DNA of 62,500 nucleotides from Chrysomallon squamiferum (Eukaryota; Mollusca; Gastropoda; Neomphalida; Peltospiridae): NCBI GenBank assembly GCA_012295275.1, contig CM022667.1, positions 13,782,932 to 13,845,431 of the forward strand, read 5' to 3'. Shown piece by piece: positions 14,504 to 25,982 of this stretch (position 1 is its first letter; each line of letters starts with the position of its first letter). The notes under the pieces were generated by a model. It saw only the letters and a program-made list of their open reading frames with translations, ran no database searches and was not told where the DNA came from. The position numbers and the translations under genes were made by a program.

Positions 14504-15850
14504 TCAGTAAGATGTTAAATTATCACTAGTCGTAAATACTGATATTAGTGCAACAGTATTTTATTTTATTTTATTTGATTTTAAAAAGAATTCATTTATT
14601 CATTCATTTATTCATTAATTATTCAATTCATTCGGTTATTATTAGTAGTATTACTATTAGTATTGTTGTTATTGTTGTTTGATGTTATGAATCCGAAAAA
14701 TGGTAACAGATCTGTATCTCAATCTCAGTGCTTATTATTTAATACCAACGTCAACAAAGATGTTTGCAAAGACAAGACTTTATCCTCATTAATCGTTTTT
14801 ATTAAAATTACGTGACGTTTTTCCGGGAAATATTCAATTATTTATTTATTTATTTGTTTGTTTGTTTGTTTTCAATTTACTCTTTCCTTTCAGTGTGTAT
14901 ATCTGTACAAATGTACAAATTCACGTACATACTGATATACGTAAACTGAAACATACCCACGCACACACTCAAATACACAGAGGCAGTATTTTAAAACGTT
15001 AGACTGATAATTATTAATCCAGTATTATAGTTAGAACTTGGGAGAAACTTAGAGTAAGGAGAATGTTCTCTAGAATTACACAGACATACTAAATATTTTG
15101 TAGTTCAGTTCAGTCTTTAAAAATCAATTGACTCGGTCAAAAACACAGTAAAAAAAAAAAACATTAAATAGAAAACTCGACATCCAAGGAAAGTTAGCTT
15201 TCTTAAATCGATAAAATAAATAAAATTAAACAAAAGAAGAAACTACAGTCATATTATCTACCACAGATATTATAATAAATTTTTACGAATTATGGATTAA
15301 TTGATAAAGACTGAAACGAATATATTAATATGCATGATCAACGTACCATAATGAAACCGAACACTGTTTCATATATGCTCTATCCCGGAACCTGTACAAT
15401 TTAAGATCATACTTTTAGGGATCATTTCTATAGTATGCATCGCCAAGACGTCACGTAACACTGACGAACGACCGAGACTACGAGGACGAGACACAGCCTC
15501 ATCTTCTGAGCGCGAAGCGGACTGGGACTGGGACTGGGACTGGGACTGGGACTGGGACTGGGACTGGGACTGGGACTGGGACTGGGACTGGGACTGGGAC
15601 TGGGACTGGGACTGGGACTGGGACTGGGACTGGGACTGGGACTGGGACTGGGACTGGGACTGGGACTGGGACTGGGAGTGGGACTGGGCGTGGGCGTGGG
15701 AGTGTGTCTGGGAGTGGGAGTGTCACCTTTTCGGTGACTCGCTCCTCGTCATTGATGTCCGTTCCTCTCTTCCTTCAGTGGAGAGTTGGAGGAAGGGGAG
15801 GCATTCTGAGTGGTCCACAAACGTTTTTTAGAAACCAAAAATAGTAACAA
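14504..15850 (+). repeat. Degenerate monomer joining C-type start to A-type body
   Basis: Begins with the C-type anchor and then passes directly into A-type sequence (ATTC repeats, the TTTG tract, the block from ACTCGGTCAA onward and a core). It diverges from A1-A4 by scattered substitutions, so it lies outside the homogenised higher-order array. Confidence 0.85.
15434..15815 (+). repeat. Core copy A5 with a perfect GGGACT hexamer array
   Basis: From about 15522 to 15680 the core contains an almost perfect run of more than 25 GGGACT units, then imperfect GGGAGT/GGGCGT units, before resuming at GTGTCACC. The insertion point is the same as in the B copies. The + strand reads Asp-Trp repeats and the - strand Val-Pro repeats; both are by-products of the hexamer. 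Confidence 0.93.
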
Positions 15851-16016
15851 ATATTAATTCATTTTACTCATTGTTTAACGTCAGAAATAATAAAGATCTT
15901 TTTTCATCAAGAACTTGTGCTGGTTAAGTCATAGATACTGATATTCCTATATCTGTTTCATTTTCTTTTTAATTCATCTTTCTTTGCATTTATTTTATTT
16001 TGTATTCTTTTGTTTT

Positions 16017-16064
<48 letters not shown>

Positions 16065-16839
16065 CTTATTTATTTATTTATTTATTATTATTATTATTAC
16101 TTCTTGTTAAATATATTGATTTCTCTACAGGTAAATCGGGTGTTTTGTGTGGATTATAAAGTTATGATTAGTTATTTTTATTTATTTAATTTTTTATTCT
16201 TGACATTTTTGTCAGTCTATTGCTGTTTACTTTCGCTATAAATTCACATACAAGGATATACATAAACACACACACACACATTCACACGCACACACATGCA
16301 GAGAAACAGACACACACAAGTATTTGAAAACGTTTTAATAATAATTATTAATCCGCTATTAATAAAAAATTTCGAGAAAATATGAATAAAATGAATGATT
16401 TTTAGAAATACACGAACATGCATAGTATTTTAGGTTCAAATTCTGTTTGTAAAATTCATTAGAAAAGTCGATATTCAACAAAAGTTTTTATAAATCTACA
16501 AAATAAAGAACATTATATACAAGAAGAAATTTACAGTAATATTAAGCATCAGAAATATTAGAATTACTTTTTCGAATTTTGGATTTATTAATAATGAGTG
16601 AAATGACTATATTAATATGCATGATTAAGGTACCAAACTGAAACCATGTACTGTTTCATATATATATATGTATGTATGTATGTATACGTATATGTAAATG
16701 TATGCATATTATCCGTATAATTATTACACACATATATATACACATAAACAAACATAAAACAACAACAATAAAAAGAAGACAAAGAAGTAGATGAATAACA
16801 TAAATAGTTTCTACTACTACTACTATTGTTAATACTACT

Positions 16840-16911
<72 letters not shown>

Positions 16912-17270
16912 AAGACGAGAAAAATAATCAACAAGAAAAAAGTCAAGAAAACCGTAAAGAAAAGGCAGAAGTAAAATGAAAATGAAAAATAAAATAAAAT
17001 AAAATAAAATAAAATAAATAAAATAAAATAAAGAATAACATAAAACAAAATAAAAAACAGTAACAAAAATTGTAGAACATTAATAATGCTGCATCACCAT
17101 GAAAAAAACCCACACACACACAAAACGACAACAGAAGTTCAAAAAGTAAAAGCTAACAACTAATTAATGAGCACACCAGTATTGAAACCAAAGGATAGGA
17201 GGAACTAAATAATATTTGCAAAAGCCCACAGAATAAATATTTAAAAAAAAAGCAACAACATGTATTTATT
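15850..17270 (+). repeat. Truncated core-less monomer plus simple-repeat block
   Basis: Monomer sequence runs to about 16660 (to the conserved ACTGTTTCATATAT) and then gives way to GTAT, CA, AAT, AAG and TAAAA simple repeats. A TTTA tract lies at about 16017-16086. The core is missing and no gene is seen. Confidence 0.75.
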
Positions 17271-18170
17271 ATTTTGTCTATTTGTTTATTTATTTTCAAC
17301 TGTTTACTATTTCCTTTCAGTGTTTATTTCCATGCAAACATTCAAATGCACAAACAGAAATACACAGTGACAGAACTTGAAATCGTTTTAATGATAATTA
17401 TTAATCTTTATTATAATAAGAACTTGCGAGAAGCTTTGAGTAAGGCGAATGATTTCTAGAATTACGCAGACATACTAAAATATTTTAATGTTCAGTTCAG
17501 TCTTTATAAATCATTTGAACCGGTCAAAAATGAAAAAGCAAAGAATGAAATACAAATCTCGATATCAAAGACAAGTTAGCTTTCTTAAATCGATAACATC
17601 AGTAACATTAAACAAAATAATGAATTACATTAATATTAGCTATCAATAGTAATAGAATTACGAATTATGGATTAATTAATAAAAACTGAAATGAATATAT
17701 TAATATGCATGATCATCGTACCATACTGAAACCGAACACTGTTTCATATATGCTCTATCCCGGAACCTGTACAATTTAAGATCATACTTTTAGGGATCAT
17801 TTCTATAGTATGCATCGCCAAGACGTCACGTAACACTGACGAACGACCGAGACCACGAAGATGAGACACAGCCTCCTCTTCTGAGCGCGAAGCGGACTGG
17901 GAGTGTCACCTTTTCGGTGACTCGCTCCTCGTCATTGATGACCGTTCCTCTCTTCCTTCAGTGGAGAGTTGGAGGAAGGGGAGGCATTCTGAGTGGTCCA
18001 CAAACGTTTTTTAAAATCCAAAAATAGTAACAAATATTAATTGTGTTTACTCGCTGTTTAACGCCAGAAATAATAGGTTGTTTTTCATCAAGAACTTACT
18101 TTGGTTAAGTCATAATACTGATATTCCTAAAACTATTTAATTTTCTTTGTAATTCATTTTACTGTGTGTT
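17270..18170 (+). repeat. Forward monomer with core, outermost copy
   Basis: Homologous to the monomer body. It includes a perfect 190-bp core at 17809-17998 and the 3' flank ending near AATACTGATATTCC. This stretch is the reverse complement of 23.89-24.79 kb, so the two form inverted arms around the first peptide genes. Confidence 0.85.
17809..17998 (+). repeat. 190-bp core, tenth forward copy
   Basis: Same 190-bp length as A1-A4 with only a few substitutions (for example in the ACGAGGACGAG stretch), although its surrounding sequence is much more diverged. Confidence 0.9.
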
Positions 18171-18219
18171 TGTTTTGTTTTGTTTTTTTGTTTTGTTTTA
18201 TTTTATTGATTGATTGATA

Positions 18220-18625
18220 GATTTATAATAATAATAACTTAAAGGTTCTCGCAAGTTCTAACAATAATACTGGATTAATAATTAACATCAAAACGTTTTC
18301 AAATACTTCGTCTGTGTATTTGAGCGTGGGTGTGTCTGTGTTTACGTATATGAGTATGTACGTGAATTTGTACATTTTTATAGATATACACACTGAAAGA
18401 AAATAGTAAATTGAAAACAAATAAATAAATAAGCAAATAATTTAAAATGTCCCAGAAAACATATCACGTAATTATAATAAAAACGATTAATGAGGATAAA
18501 GTCTTGTCTTTGTAAACATCTTTGTTGATTTTTGTATTAAATAATAAGCACTGGACAATCAGATATAGATCTGTTACCATTTTTTTTAAATATATAATGT
18601 TATTTATTTTGTGGATTAATAAAAA
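18220..18625 (-). repeat. Inverted partial monomer without core
   Basis: Reverse complement of the A-type segment that runs from the TGTCCAGTGC region through the ACTTGCGAGAACC block. It stops before the core. Confidence 0.8.
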
Positions 18626-18896
18626 CTTTTCTTGAATATCAAGTTTTCTGTTTTATTTATTTTATTTGCTTTTTTGACCGAGTTAAAATATTTTTACAGA
18701 CTGAACTAAATGAGGCAGTCAGACAGACAGAAATACATATAATGATTTGTATACTGCGATAAAGCGAAAGCATGAAATGTTTTTAATTTTTACAGTCAGT
18801 CTTTTCGCTAAAAAGAAACCAGGAAAAAACACAAAGATAAAATAGACTGTTTTTCTCTCAATTTATATATATATTTGGGGGGGATTTTGACTTTTT

Positions 18897-18928
<32 letters not shown>

Positions 18929-19128
18929 TATTTTAGTGATGTTTTCCGAAATAAACGTACGGGTACCGAACCAATTATCCGGCGTCCTGAAATCCGGAAA
19001 GACCAGAAAACTGGAAGTTTTTTCCCGACACTATTTTCATAGTACTCTAGTTAAATACGATTATTATTACCATCAACATCATCATCATCATCATCATTAT
19101 CATTATTATTATAATACTTATTACTATG

Positions 19129-19168
<40 letters not shown>

Positions 19169-20017
19169 TTAAGATGTTTTAGGAAACATAACCATTTGGC
19201 ATTTGATACGAAATGTAAGTAACTTATCTGATATACAGACAGAGACAGATGAATGGAGACCGCCCATATAACATTGTCACAACAAAAATTTAAAGAAAAC
19301 AACAACAACAACAAAAAAAATATTAAATATGTAAGTGTTAATATTTATTGAATTTTGCTGAATCTGTCCATGAATCTTTGTCTCGTAATTCTTCAAAATT
19401 AGCCTATGCTCTGTAATAGTTGAATCAGATTCTGAAAAATATAAATGTATTAAAAAGATCAATGAATGTGAACCAATATTAGATTTACACACACTTAATA
19501 ATAATAAAAATAACAATAACAACAACAACAACAATAACAGTAATAACAACAACAACAATAACAATAACAGTAACAATAACAACAACAGCAACAACAACAA
19601 CAATAATAATAACAATAATAATAATAATAATAAGAAGAAGAAGAAGAAGAAGAAGAAGAGAAAGGAGGTGGAGGGGTACAAGGACAATAACAAGTAGAAA
19701 AATGAATGAATAGAAAGAAAGAGAAAGAAAAACAAGAAGAAAGAGAAAGATACAAGGAGAGGAAAAGGAAAAAAATGGTTATCGAGATGAAATAGTCAAC
19801 ATCACTGAATACTGAAAAATTCCTCAAACGAACATATACAGTGAAAAATAATTGTTTCGAATATAAATTATAGAAAATATTCATATTCAATTAAACTAAT
19901 TCAGGATTAGATGATAATGATAATGACACTGATAGAGATGATGATGACCCTCATCGATTATTATCATTATTATTATCATAATCATTATCATCATTATCAT
20001 TATCATCATCATCATCA

Positions 20018-20064
<47 letters not shown>

Positions 20065-20095
20065 TCGCACAGTACCGAAATTACGGGAAAATTCA
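18626..20095. repeat. Simple-repeat-rich stretch, no gene
   Basis: Holds a TTTC tract (about 18895-18930), ATT/CAT tracts (19050-19165), CAA/AAT tracts (19497-19650) and further CAT/ATT tracts (19910-20065). Long Leu, Asn, Ile or Tyr homopolymer ORFs here are translated repeats. A short monomer remnant with a TTTTGACCGAGT motif lies near 18670. The 3' exon of the leftward peptide gene at 20.2 kb may lie here but was not found. Confidence 0.7.
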
Positions 20096-20284
20096 CTATT
20101 TTCCAGCACCCATCATCATTGGCATTTCGTCATAATTCGAAGAGATGGCAGAAATCAGTTGATGCAGAATCTGTTGATAAATTTCCTTCGTCTTCTGCAG
20201 GTTTTCTTCACAAGAGCAGTTAGCGTTTGTCATGACGAACAAAACTGACATCACGAAAACGAGAATCAGCAGTTTGGAAAACAT
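20096..20284 (-). CDS. CxC secreted peptide 1 (CSCEENLQ subfamily)
   Basis: A single-exon coding region of 62 residues. Residues 1-21 form a signal peptide (MFSKLLILVFVMS..., ending TNA). The predicted mature peptide is about 41 residues, starts NCSCEENLQKTKEIYQQI and continues as an amphipathic helix with a Met-rich, Gly-Lys end. It belongs to the family shared with the genes at 21.0, 27.6, 28.3, 30.3, 34.2 and 35.5 kb and is closest to those at 28.3 and 30.3 kb. The ATG is the only Met before the signal core. It is divergently paired with the gene at 21019, 734 bp away. Function is unknown. Only two Cys, two residues apart, suggests an intermolecular disulfide rather than a knotted fold; that is inference. 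A weak donor (CCC/GTAATT) follows the stop. Confidence 0.85.
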   Translation of the reverse strand: MFSKLLILVFVMSVLFVMTNANCSCEENLQKTKEIYQQILHQLISAISSNYDEMPMMMGAGK

Positions 20285-21018
20285 TATTTCGTCTCTCTAT
20301 TTCTCCTTGAAACTGTTTCGCCGAGAAAAACTTTCAAAGTGGACACACGGTAAGGTGTTTTGGTAATTATACAGAAACATCAGAACAATAGTATTTATTT
20401 TATCCATATGGTAGTGGATTAAATCAAACAGAATAACATCTGATTAAATAAAAAAAATAATAAGCTTGTAAAAAAAATCCGCCATTTTGTTTTCTTCGAA
20501 AACATATTTTGTCACGTACTTGCTGCAGCTTCCTTCTTTCCTTTCGTCTGTCACACTACTGAAGTATCACAGTAGGACATTTTAATAATGTCTAACAACA
20601 AAATGCTTATTTTAATGTATCATTGATAAAAGCTATTATGTTAATGTGTAGTTGATTATTTTACGCCAACAGTAATACTGTTACTGTTGCTCTGTGTAGA
20701 AGTCAAGCCTAAGCTGTTTCATGGCACTGGATCAAAATTTAGCGATGCTCATCAAGGGCTATAAATAAAACATTTCTTCATTCCTTTTCGTTTTATTGTA
20801 TTATGTCAACATTATTTGTTCATAAAAAAACATGTTAGTATTTTATGTCAATACAAAATCGTGCTCAACTATGAACCTTCTCATATAACAGATGGCTACC
20901 TACGTTTTACCAGTGAACTACGGCAACTGTATCTATATTTAAAAGTCGCTCACGTCAGTGCTGTCGTAGTATAATAAGAAAACAAGCTCGATCAGATCTT
21001 AGAAGCTCGATTCTCAAA
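20285..21018. promoter_or_regulatory. Bidirectional promoter region between two peptide genes
   Basis: The intergenic region of the head-to-head pair. On + a TATA-like TATATTTAAAAG lies at 20934-20945, about 85 bp before the rightward ATG. ACATCTGATTAAATA near 20433 and TTATGTCAATACAAAATC near 20845 recur, inverted and in the matching order, between the pair at 27.7-28.3 kb. This implies the promoter was duplicated together with both genes. Confidence 0.65.
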
Positions 21019-21246
21019 ATGCTGTCGAAGTTGTTGTTCTGTGCTGCAGTCTTGGCCCTTGTGGCCGTCGTAGTCAACGCGCAGAGTTGCACGTGTGAGG
21101 AACGGTTGAGTGAAATGCAGATGTTCTACCAGTCTATGATCGATAAAGTTATCTCAACTTTGAAATCTGTCAAACAAAACCAGCAAGGGCCAGGGTACCC
21201 TCCAGACCTTGGGTATCCACAAGGACCAGGATATCCGAATCCATAG
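21019..21246 (+). CDS. CxC secreted peptide 2 (SCTCEE subfamily)
   Basis: 75 residues. Signal peptide at 1-21 (MLSKLLFCAAVLALVAVV..., ending VNA). The mature peptide starts QSCTCEERLSEMQMFYQSM, continues as an amphipathic helix to about residue 49 and ends in a Gly-Pro-Tyr tail with GYP repeated. The mature N-terminal Gln could cyclise to pyroglutamate (inference). The stop codon TAG is followed immediately by GTAAGT, a consensus splice donor, so a 3'-UTR intron begins at the base after the stop. The 3' exon begins at 21883 after TTTCCTTTCAG. The closest relative is the gene at 27540-27743. It is expressed rightward from the shared promoter region with the gene at 20.2 kb. Function is unknown. 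Confidence 0.88.
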   Translation: MLSKLLFCAAVLALVAVVVNAQSCTCEERLSEMQMFYQSMIDKVISTLKSVKQNQQGPGYPPDLGYPQGPGYPNP

Positions 21247-21882
21247 GTAAGTAAGTATACTCCAGCTGCTAAATAACTGACAATAAATATTTCTCAGGCA
21301 CTTCTTTCGAAATGTATGGGCTGTACTAGATATGTTTACGTATTGGCATGCACTAGTAAACACAGGCAAGCTATTCCTGCCTATTTTCATGCTTATACCA
21401 GTCTCATTTGCTCTTACTTAATCACAATTATGATTCCAGTAAGTAAAGAAGAGGCACCTAGTGCAGAGGAACAAAAATACTGTAGTTTTTTCAGCTAAAG
21501 TCTACACTGTTTTGTTGGTGGAACGTTTGTGAGAATATTGCAACATTGGCTGTTCCATAGCATAGATAAACAAAAAAATACGACTTTTACTTTTTACAAG
21601 TGATCCCATCTCTGGGAACCGGTTTTTTTCTAATAATACATCCTCAATGGGATAAGTGGGATCAGTGGCGGCGGATAAGTGATGGTCAATCTATACTGTT
21701 TTTAATGGATCTTTGTCATATTTAAACGTTTCTCTACGCGAATACTGCTTGGAGACATTTAGATTAACAAACAAACTGAAATGATATATTTTATCCTTTT
21801 ACACATTTTTGCTGTTTTATTTCCATTCTTGATTTAACATTATTTTAACATTATAAATTTACAATTTATATTTTCCTTTCAG

Positions 21883-21960
21883 ATCTCACACCACACGAGT
21901 TCCATGAAAGTATAGACGATTTCATTTGCAGAATGATTCAATAAATAATTTTGAAACGTT
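21883..21960 (+). other. 3'-UTR exon of CxC peptide 2, with poly(A) signal
   Basis: A consensus acceptor (TTTCCTTTCAG) precedes 21883 and AATAAA lies at 21940-21945. This completes a two-exon transcript whose second exon is entirely non-coding. The intron (21247-21882) shows nothing else recognisable. Confidence 0.7.
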
Positions 21961-22043
21961 TGTTTCATTTTACTGCACACTTCGTTATATTTAAATTTAT
22001 TCAGGCTAATGTGGAGTAAGGTTATTTATTTATTTATTACAAC

Positions 22044-22076
<33 letters not shown>

Positions 22077-22187
22077 CATCATCATCATCATCATCATTAT
22101 TACAGTTATCATCATCATCATTATTATTATTACTTTTTTATTATTATTATTATTATTATTCATTCATTCATTCATTCATTTAAATAT

Positions 22188-22218
<31 letters not shown>

Positions 22219-22842
22219 TCTTTTTGTTTGTTTGTTTATTAATATACCGAAAAATCAAAATCATCTGCCGGTTGTCCTAAAACAGCAGCAGCAACAACAA
22301 CAACATCTGGTTCGAGAACCTTGGGAAACAGTCAGAAATATGTACACGTTGTTGCCAGTGTTAAAATGGATATATGACACGCGATAAATATAAATTAAGT
22401 CGGAAATTAAATGAAAATATTTATTGCTTTTATTCATTAACGCCCAGCATAAAAATGCCTTTTAATTACTTGATATTGCAGATAGAGGTGACTCGACGAG
22501 ATACCGACAATTACTCCCACAATGCACTTCAAAGTGTAACGGATGTTGCCATGTTTTCACCTGGAACGTGAATACGTTATAACCTAACACTCCTGTAGCT
22601 TTAGTATATACCTTAATTAAGATAAAATTGATAAAGCTGTATTACTCAGGCAGATGCACAAATATAATGTGATAAAATAAAGATAATTAAATGATTTTTA
22701 CTTATACAGTTAAGATCCACGTACTCTGCTAATACAAACTCATATAAAATCATTTCCGACAACAATACTTCATCAGTCAACATTTTGTTTTAGAGGAAGA
22801 AACACTGTTATTGATAACTCCGAAGTCTGTTCGTGAAAGTTT
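21961..22842. repeat. Intergenic stretch with ATT/CAT/TTTA tracts
   Basis: Simple repeats occupy about 22025-22245 (TTTA, ATT, CAT, ATTC, TTTA). The rest is AT-rich without recognisable genes. The short ORFs here have no signal peptide and no family resemblance. Confidence 0.6.
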
Positions 22843-22868
22843 AAAAATATACATATATATATATTTTA
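22843..22868 (+). promoter_or_regulatory. Probable TATA region of the six-cysteine peptide gene
   Basis: An alternating TA run followed by TTTTAAA lies 25-50 bp before the start codon at 22891. Position and composition suit a TATA box, but such runs are common in this AT-rich window. Confidence 0.4.
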
Positions 22869-22890
22869 AATTCGAGATACTTGAACCAAA

Positions 22891-23595
22891 ATGGGCAGTC
22901 TGAGATTGGTTTTCTTTATTACTGCGCTTCTTCTTGTTGGATTAACGCAAGCGACTGGTAAGTAGTTTGATTTTATGAGTGTTTAGTGTGTGAATGTGTG
23001 TGGGTATGTGCGTGAGAGAAAGACTTGTGATTATTTATTAAAAAAAAATTTTTTTTTTTTTTGGTCATTTATATCAGTCAGTTGGTTAGTAATTTAATTA
23101 TATGACACTTTTATAACATATTTTATAATCTATGAAAAATTATATAATTTTATTTATTTATTTATTTATTATTTGTGGGTTCACCTCACCATGCCCGCAA
23201 CGACACGGACTATAGCAACTGAAACGTTCTGTTGTATCACATAATCCCTTACAAACTCCTACAGGCAGGTGGTACAGTGAGATTAATTTTATTTTTTTAT
23301 TATTTATTGTTGTTGTTTCTTTGTTTGGTTTGGCTTAGCTTTACCTCAAATCGATTAAAATGTAACAGATTAGCTATCACTACATCTATGCAGCTTTTCG
23401 ATAACCTAAAAAGGGAACACCCTTAGTAAATAGTTACTGTTATTTTCAGAACCAAATTCCTCGTCGGACGATGCGGTTCCGGAATGCTTGGACAAACTCC
23501 TTATGGGCTGTCTCTTTGATGAGTCATCGAACCCTAAAGGTCCTGAAAGCGAGTGCTGTTTGAAATGTCTTATCTTCTGCGAGTCTGATCTTTAG
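22891..23595 (+). CDS. Six-cysteine secreted peptide, two exons
   Basis: Exon 1 is 22891-22957 and exon 2 is 23450-23595, joined by a phase-1 GT-AG intron (donor GTAAGT; acceptor TATTTTCAG). The product is 70 residues: a signal peptide of about 20-22 residues (MGSLRLVFFITALLLVGLT...), an acidic Ser-rich stretch, then a domain with the pattern C-x6-C-x14-CC-x2-C-x3-C, ending CESDL. AATAAA is at 23628-23633. Six cysteines imply three disulfides; this arrangement occurs in secreted peptides of many kinds (venom, antimicrobial, hormone-like). I do not recognise the family. It is unrelated in sequence to the CxC peptides on either side. The splice joint restores a Glu codon and neither exon has a stop, which supports the model. 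Each exon is too short to be obvious alone. Confidence 0.82.
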
Positions 23596-23639
23596 CTGTA
23601 GTCATTTGTAAGGAGTGACGAGAATGTAATAAAGATTCT

Positions 23640-23890
23640 GATAATCAGCTGTTGTTTTAGTTTCTTTAGTTCCGCTTTATCAAATACATGGAATAGATAT
23701 GTAGAGAAATTAATTACACCAAAGCGGATAATTTCCGACGCCATTTACCACTTAAGAATCCTTGACGCGTTGTCGCCTAAGAGAAAAAAATATTCAAAAA
23801 AAAAAAAAATATTCACGGATACAGACATACTAAAGAATAAATAAATTAATAAATAAATAATAAAATAAAATAAACATACAGTTAAATGAA
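23640..23890. other. Short intergenic stretch, nothing recognised
   Basis: AT-rich sequence with poly-A and TAAA runs between the six-cysteine peptide gene and the first inverted monomer. Confidence 0.5.
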
Positions 23891-25100
23891 TTAAAAAGAA
23901 AATTAAGAATAGTTGTAGGAATATCAGTATTTATGACTTAACCAGCACAAGTTCTTAATGAACAAACATCTTTATTCTAGCGTTGAACAGTGAGTAAACA
24001 CAATTAACATTTGTTACTATTTTTGGTTTCTAAAAAACATTTGTTGACCACTCAGAATGCCTCCCCTTCCTCCAACTCTCCACTGAAGGAAGAGAGGAAC
24101 GGTCATCAATGACGAGGAGCGAGTCACCAAAAAGGTGACACTCCCAGTCCGCTTCGCGCTCAGAAGAGGAGGCTGTGTCTCGTCCTCGTGGTCTCGGTCG
24201 TTCGTCAGTGTTACGTGACGTCTTGGCGATGCATACTATAGAAATGATCCCTAAAAGTATGATCTTAAATTGTATCGTCTCCGGATAATGTGTATATAAA
24301 ACAGTGTTCGGTTTCAGTATGGTACGTTGATCATGCATATTAATGTATTCATTTCAGACGTTATTAATTAATCCAAAATTCGTAAAAGTAATTCTAAAAC
24401 TTGTAATAGTTAATATTACTGTAATACGTTCTGTTCTTTAATGTGATTGATGATGTCGATTTAAGAAAGCTAACTTGTCTTTGTTATCGACATTTTTATT
24501 TCTTTTACGTTTTTGACCGAGTCAAATGACTTTTAAAGACTGAACTGAGCATGAAAATATTTAGTATGTCTGAGTAATTCTAGAAATCATTCGCCTAACT
24601 CAAAGATTCTTGCAAGTTCTTTTTATAATAAACATTTATAATTTTCACTAAAACGTTTTCAGGTACTGTCTCTGTGTATTTCTGATTGTGCATTTGAATG
24701 TCTGGATGGAAATAAACACTGAAAGGAAATAGTAAACAGTTGAAAATAAATAAAAGTAAATAAATAAATAAATAGACAGATAAGTAAAATGAATTTGAAA
24801 ATCCACATCAAAGAATCGATATAATTGAAGTAAATACAATAGGTTTGACGATTAATGAGGATAACGTCGCGTTTTTACGAAACATCTTTATGTTGGTGTT
24901 AAACAGTCAGATCTCGACAATCATTTACAAATTTGTAACAATCTTTCGGGTTCTTAAGAACAACAACAACAGTAACGACTAAATAATAATAGATAAATAA
25001 ATAAATAGATAAATGTGTGAATAAAATAAAAATAAAACAAAAAAATACAAAAATAAAATAAAATGCAAAACAAAAAATACAAAATAAAAAAAACGCAAAT
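23890..25100 (-). repeat. Inverted monomer I1
   Basis: Reverse complement of the monomer family, including the 3' flank, a full core and the body with TTTGACCGAGTCAAATG and ACTTGCAAGAATC blocks. It ends in TAAA/CAA tracts. It is the inverted partner of the forward monomer at 17.27-18.17 kb. Confidence 0.85.
24046..24235 (-). repeat. 190-bp core, inverted copy I1
   Basis: Exactly 190 bp in reverse orientation. Relative to A1 it keeps the GTCACC/GGTGAC hairpin with one loop change (TTTTT). A one-base deletion upstream happens to open a 102-codon frame across this copy only (24338 to 24030). Confidence 0.9.
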
Positions 25101-25947
25101 TAAACAGTTGTAGGAATATCAGTATTTATGATTTAACCAGCACAAGTTCTTGATGAAAAGAGATCTTTATTATTTCTGGCGTTAAACAATGAGTAAACAC
25201 AATTAACTATTTGTTACTATTTTTGGCTTTTGAAAAACGTTTGTGGACCACTCAGAATGCCTCCCCTTCCTCCAACTCTCCACTGAAGGAAGAGAGGAAC
25301 GGTCATCAATGACGAGGAGCGAGTCATCGGAAAGGTGACACTCCCAGTCCGCTTCGCGCTCAGAAGAGGAGGCTGTGTCTCGTCCTCGTGGTCTCGGTCG
25401 TTCGTCAGTGTTACGTGACGTCTTGGTGATGCATACTATAGAAATGATCCCTAAAAGTATGATCTTAAATTGTATAAGTTCCGGGATAGAGCATATATGA
25501 AACAGTATTCGGTTTCAGTATGGTATGTTAATCATGCATATTAATATATTCGTTTCAGTCATTATTAATTAATCCAAAATTCGTAATTCTAATGCTTTTG
25601 ATATCTAATATTACTGTAATTCATTATTTTGTTTAATGTTACTGATGTTATCGATTTAAGAAAGCTAACCTGTCTTTGATATCGAATTTTCTATTTCATT
25701 CTTTCCTTTTTCCTTTTTGACCGGGTCAATGGTTTATAAAGACTGAACTGAACATTAAACTATTTTGGTATATCTGTGTAATTCTAGAAATCATTCGCCT
25801 TACTCAAAGGTTCTCGCAAGTTCTTATTATAATAAAGATTAATAATTATTAAAACGTTTTCAAGTTCTGTCACTGTATATTTCTGTGTGTGCATTTGAAT
25901 GTTTGCATGGAAATAAACACTGAAAGGAAATAGTAAACAGTTGAAAA

Positions 25948-25982
<35 letters not shown>

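Noticed and set aside
15499-15726. Val-Pro (minus) and Asp-Trp (plus) repeat proteins
   Set aside because: Direct translations of the GGGACT hexamer. The plus frame has no start codon and the flanks are the non-coding core.
16656-20065. Many Leu, Ile, Asn or Tyr homopolymer ORFs
   Set aside because: They are translated AAT/AAC/CAA/TTTA simple repeats with no other support.
24030-24338. A 102-codon - strand frame with a hydrophobic segment across inverted core I1
   Set aside because: It is open only because this copy has a one-base deletion. In other copies the frame is broken by a stop or a shift, and the B-type inserts break it further. Treated as repeat.
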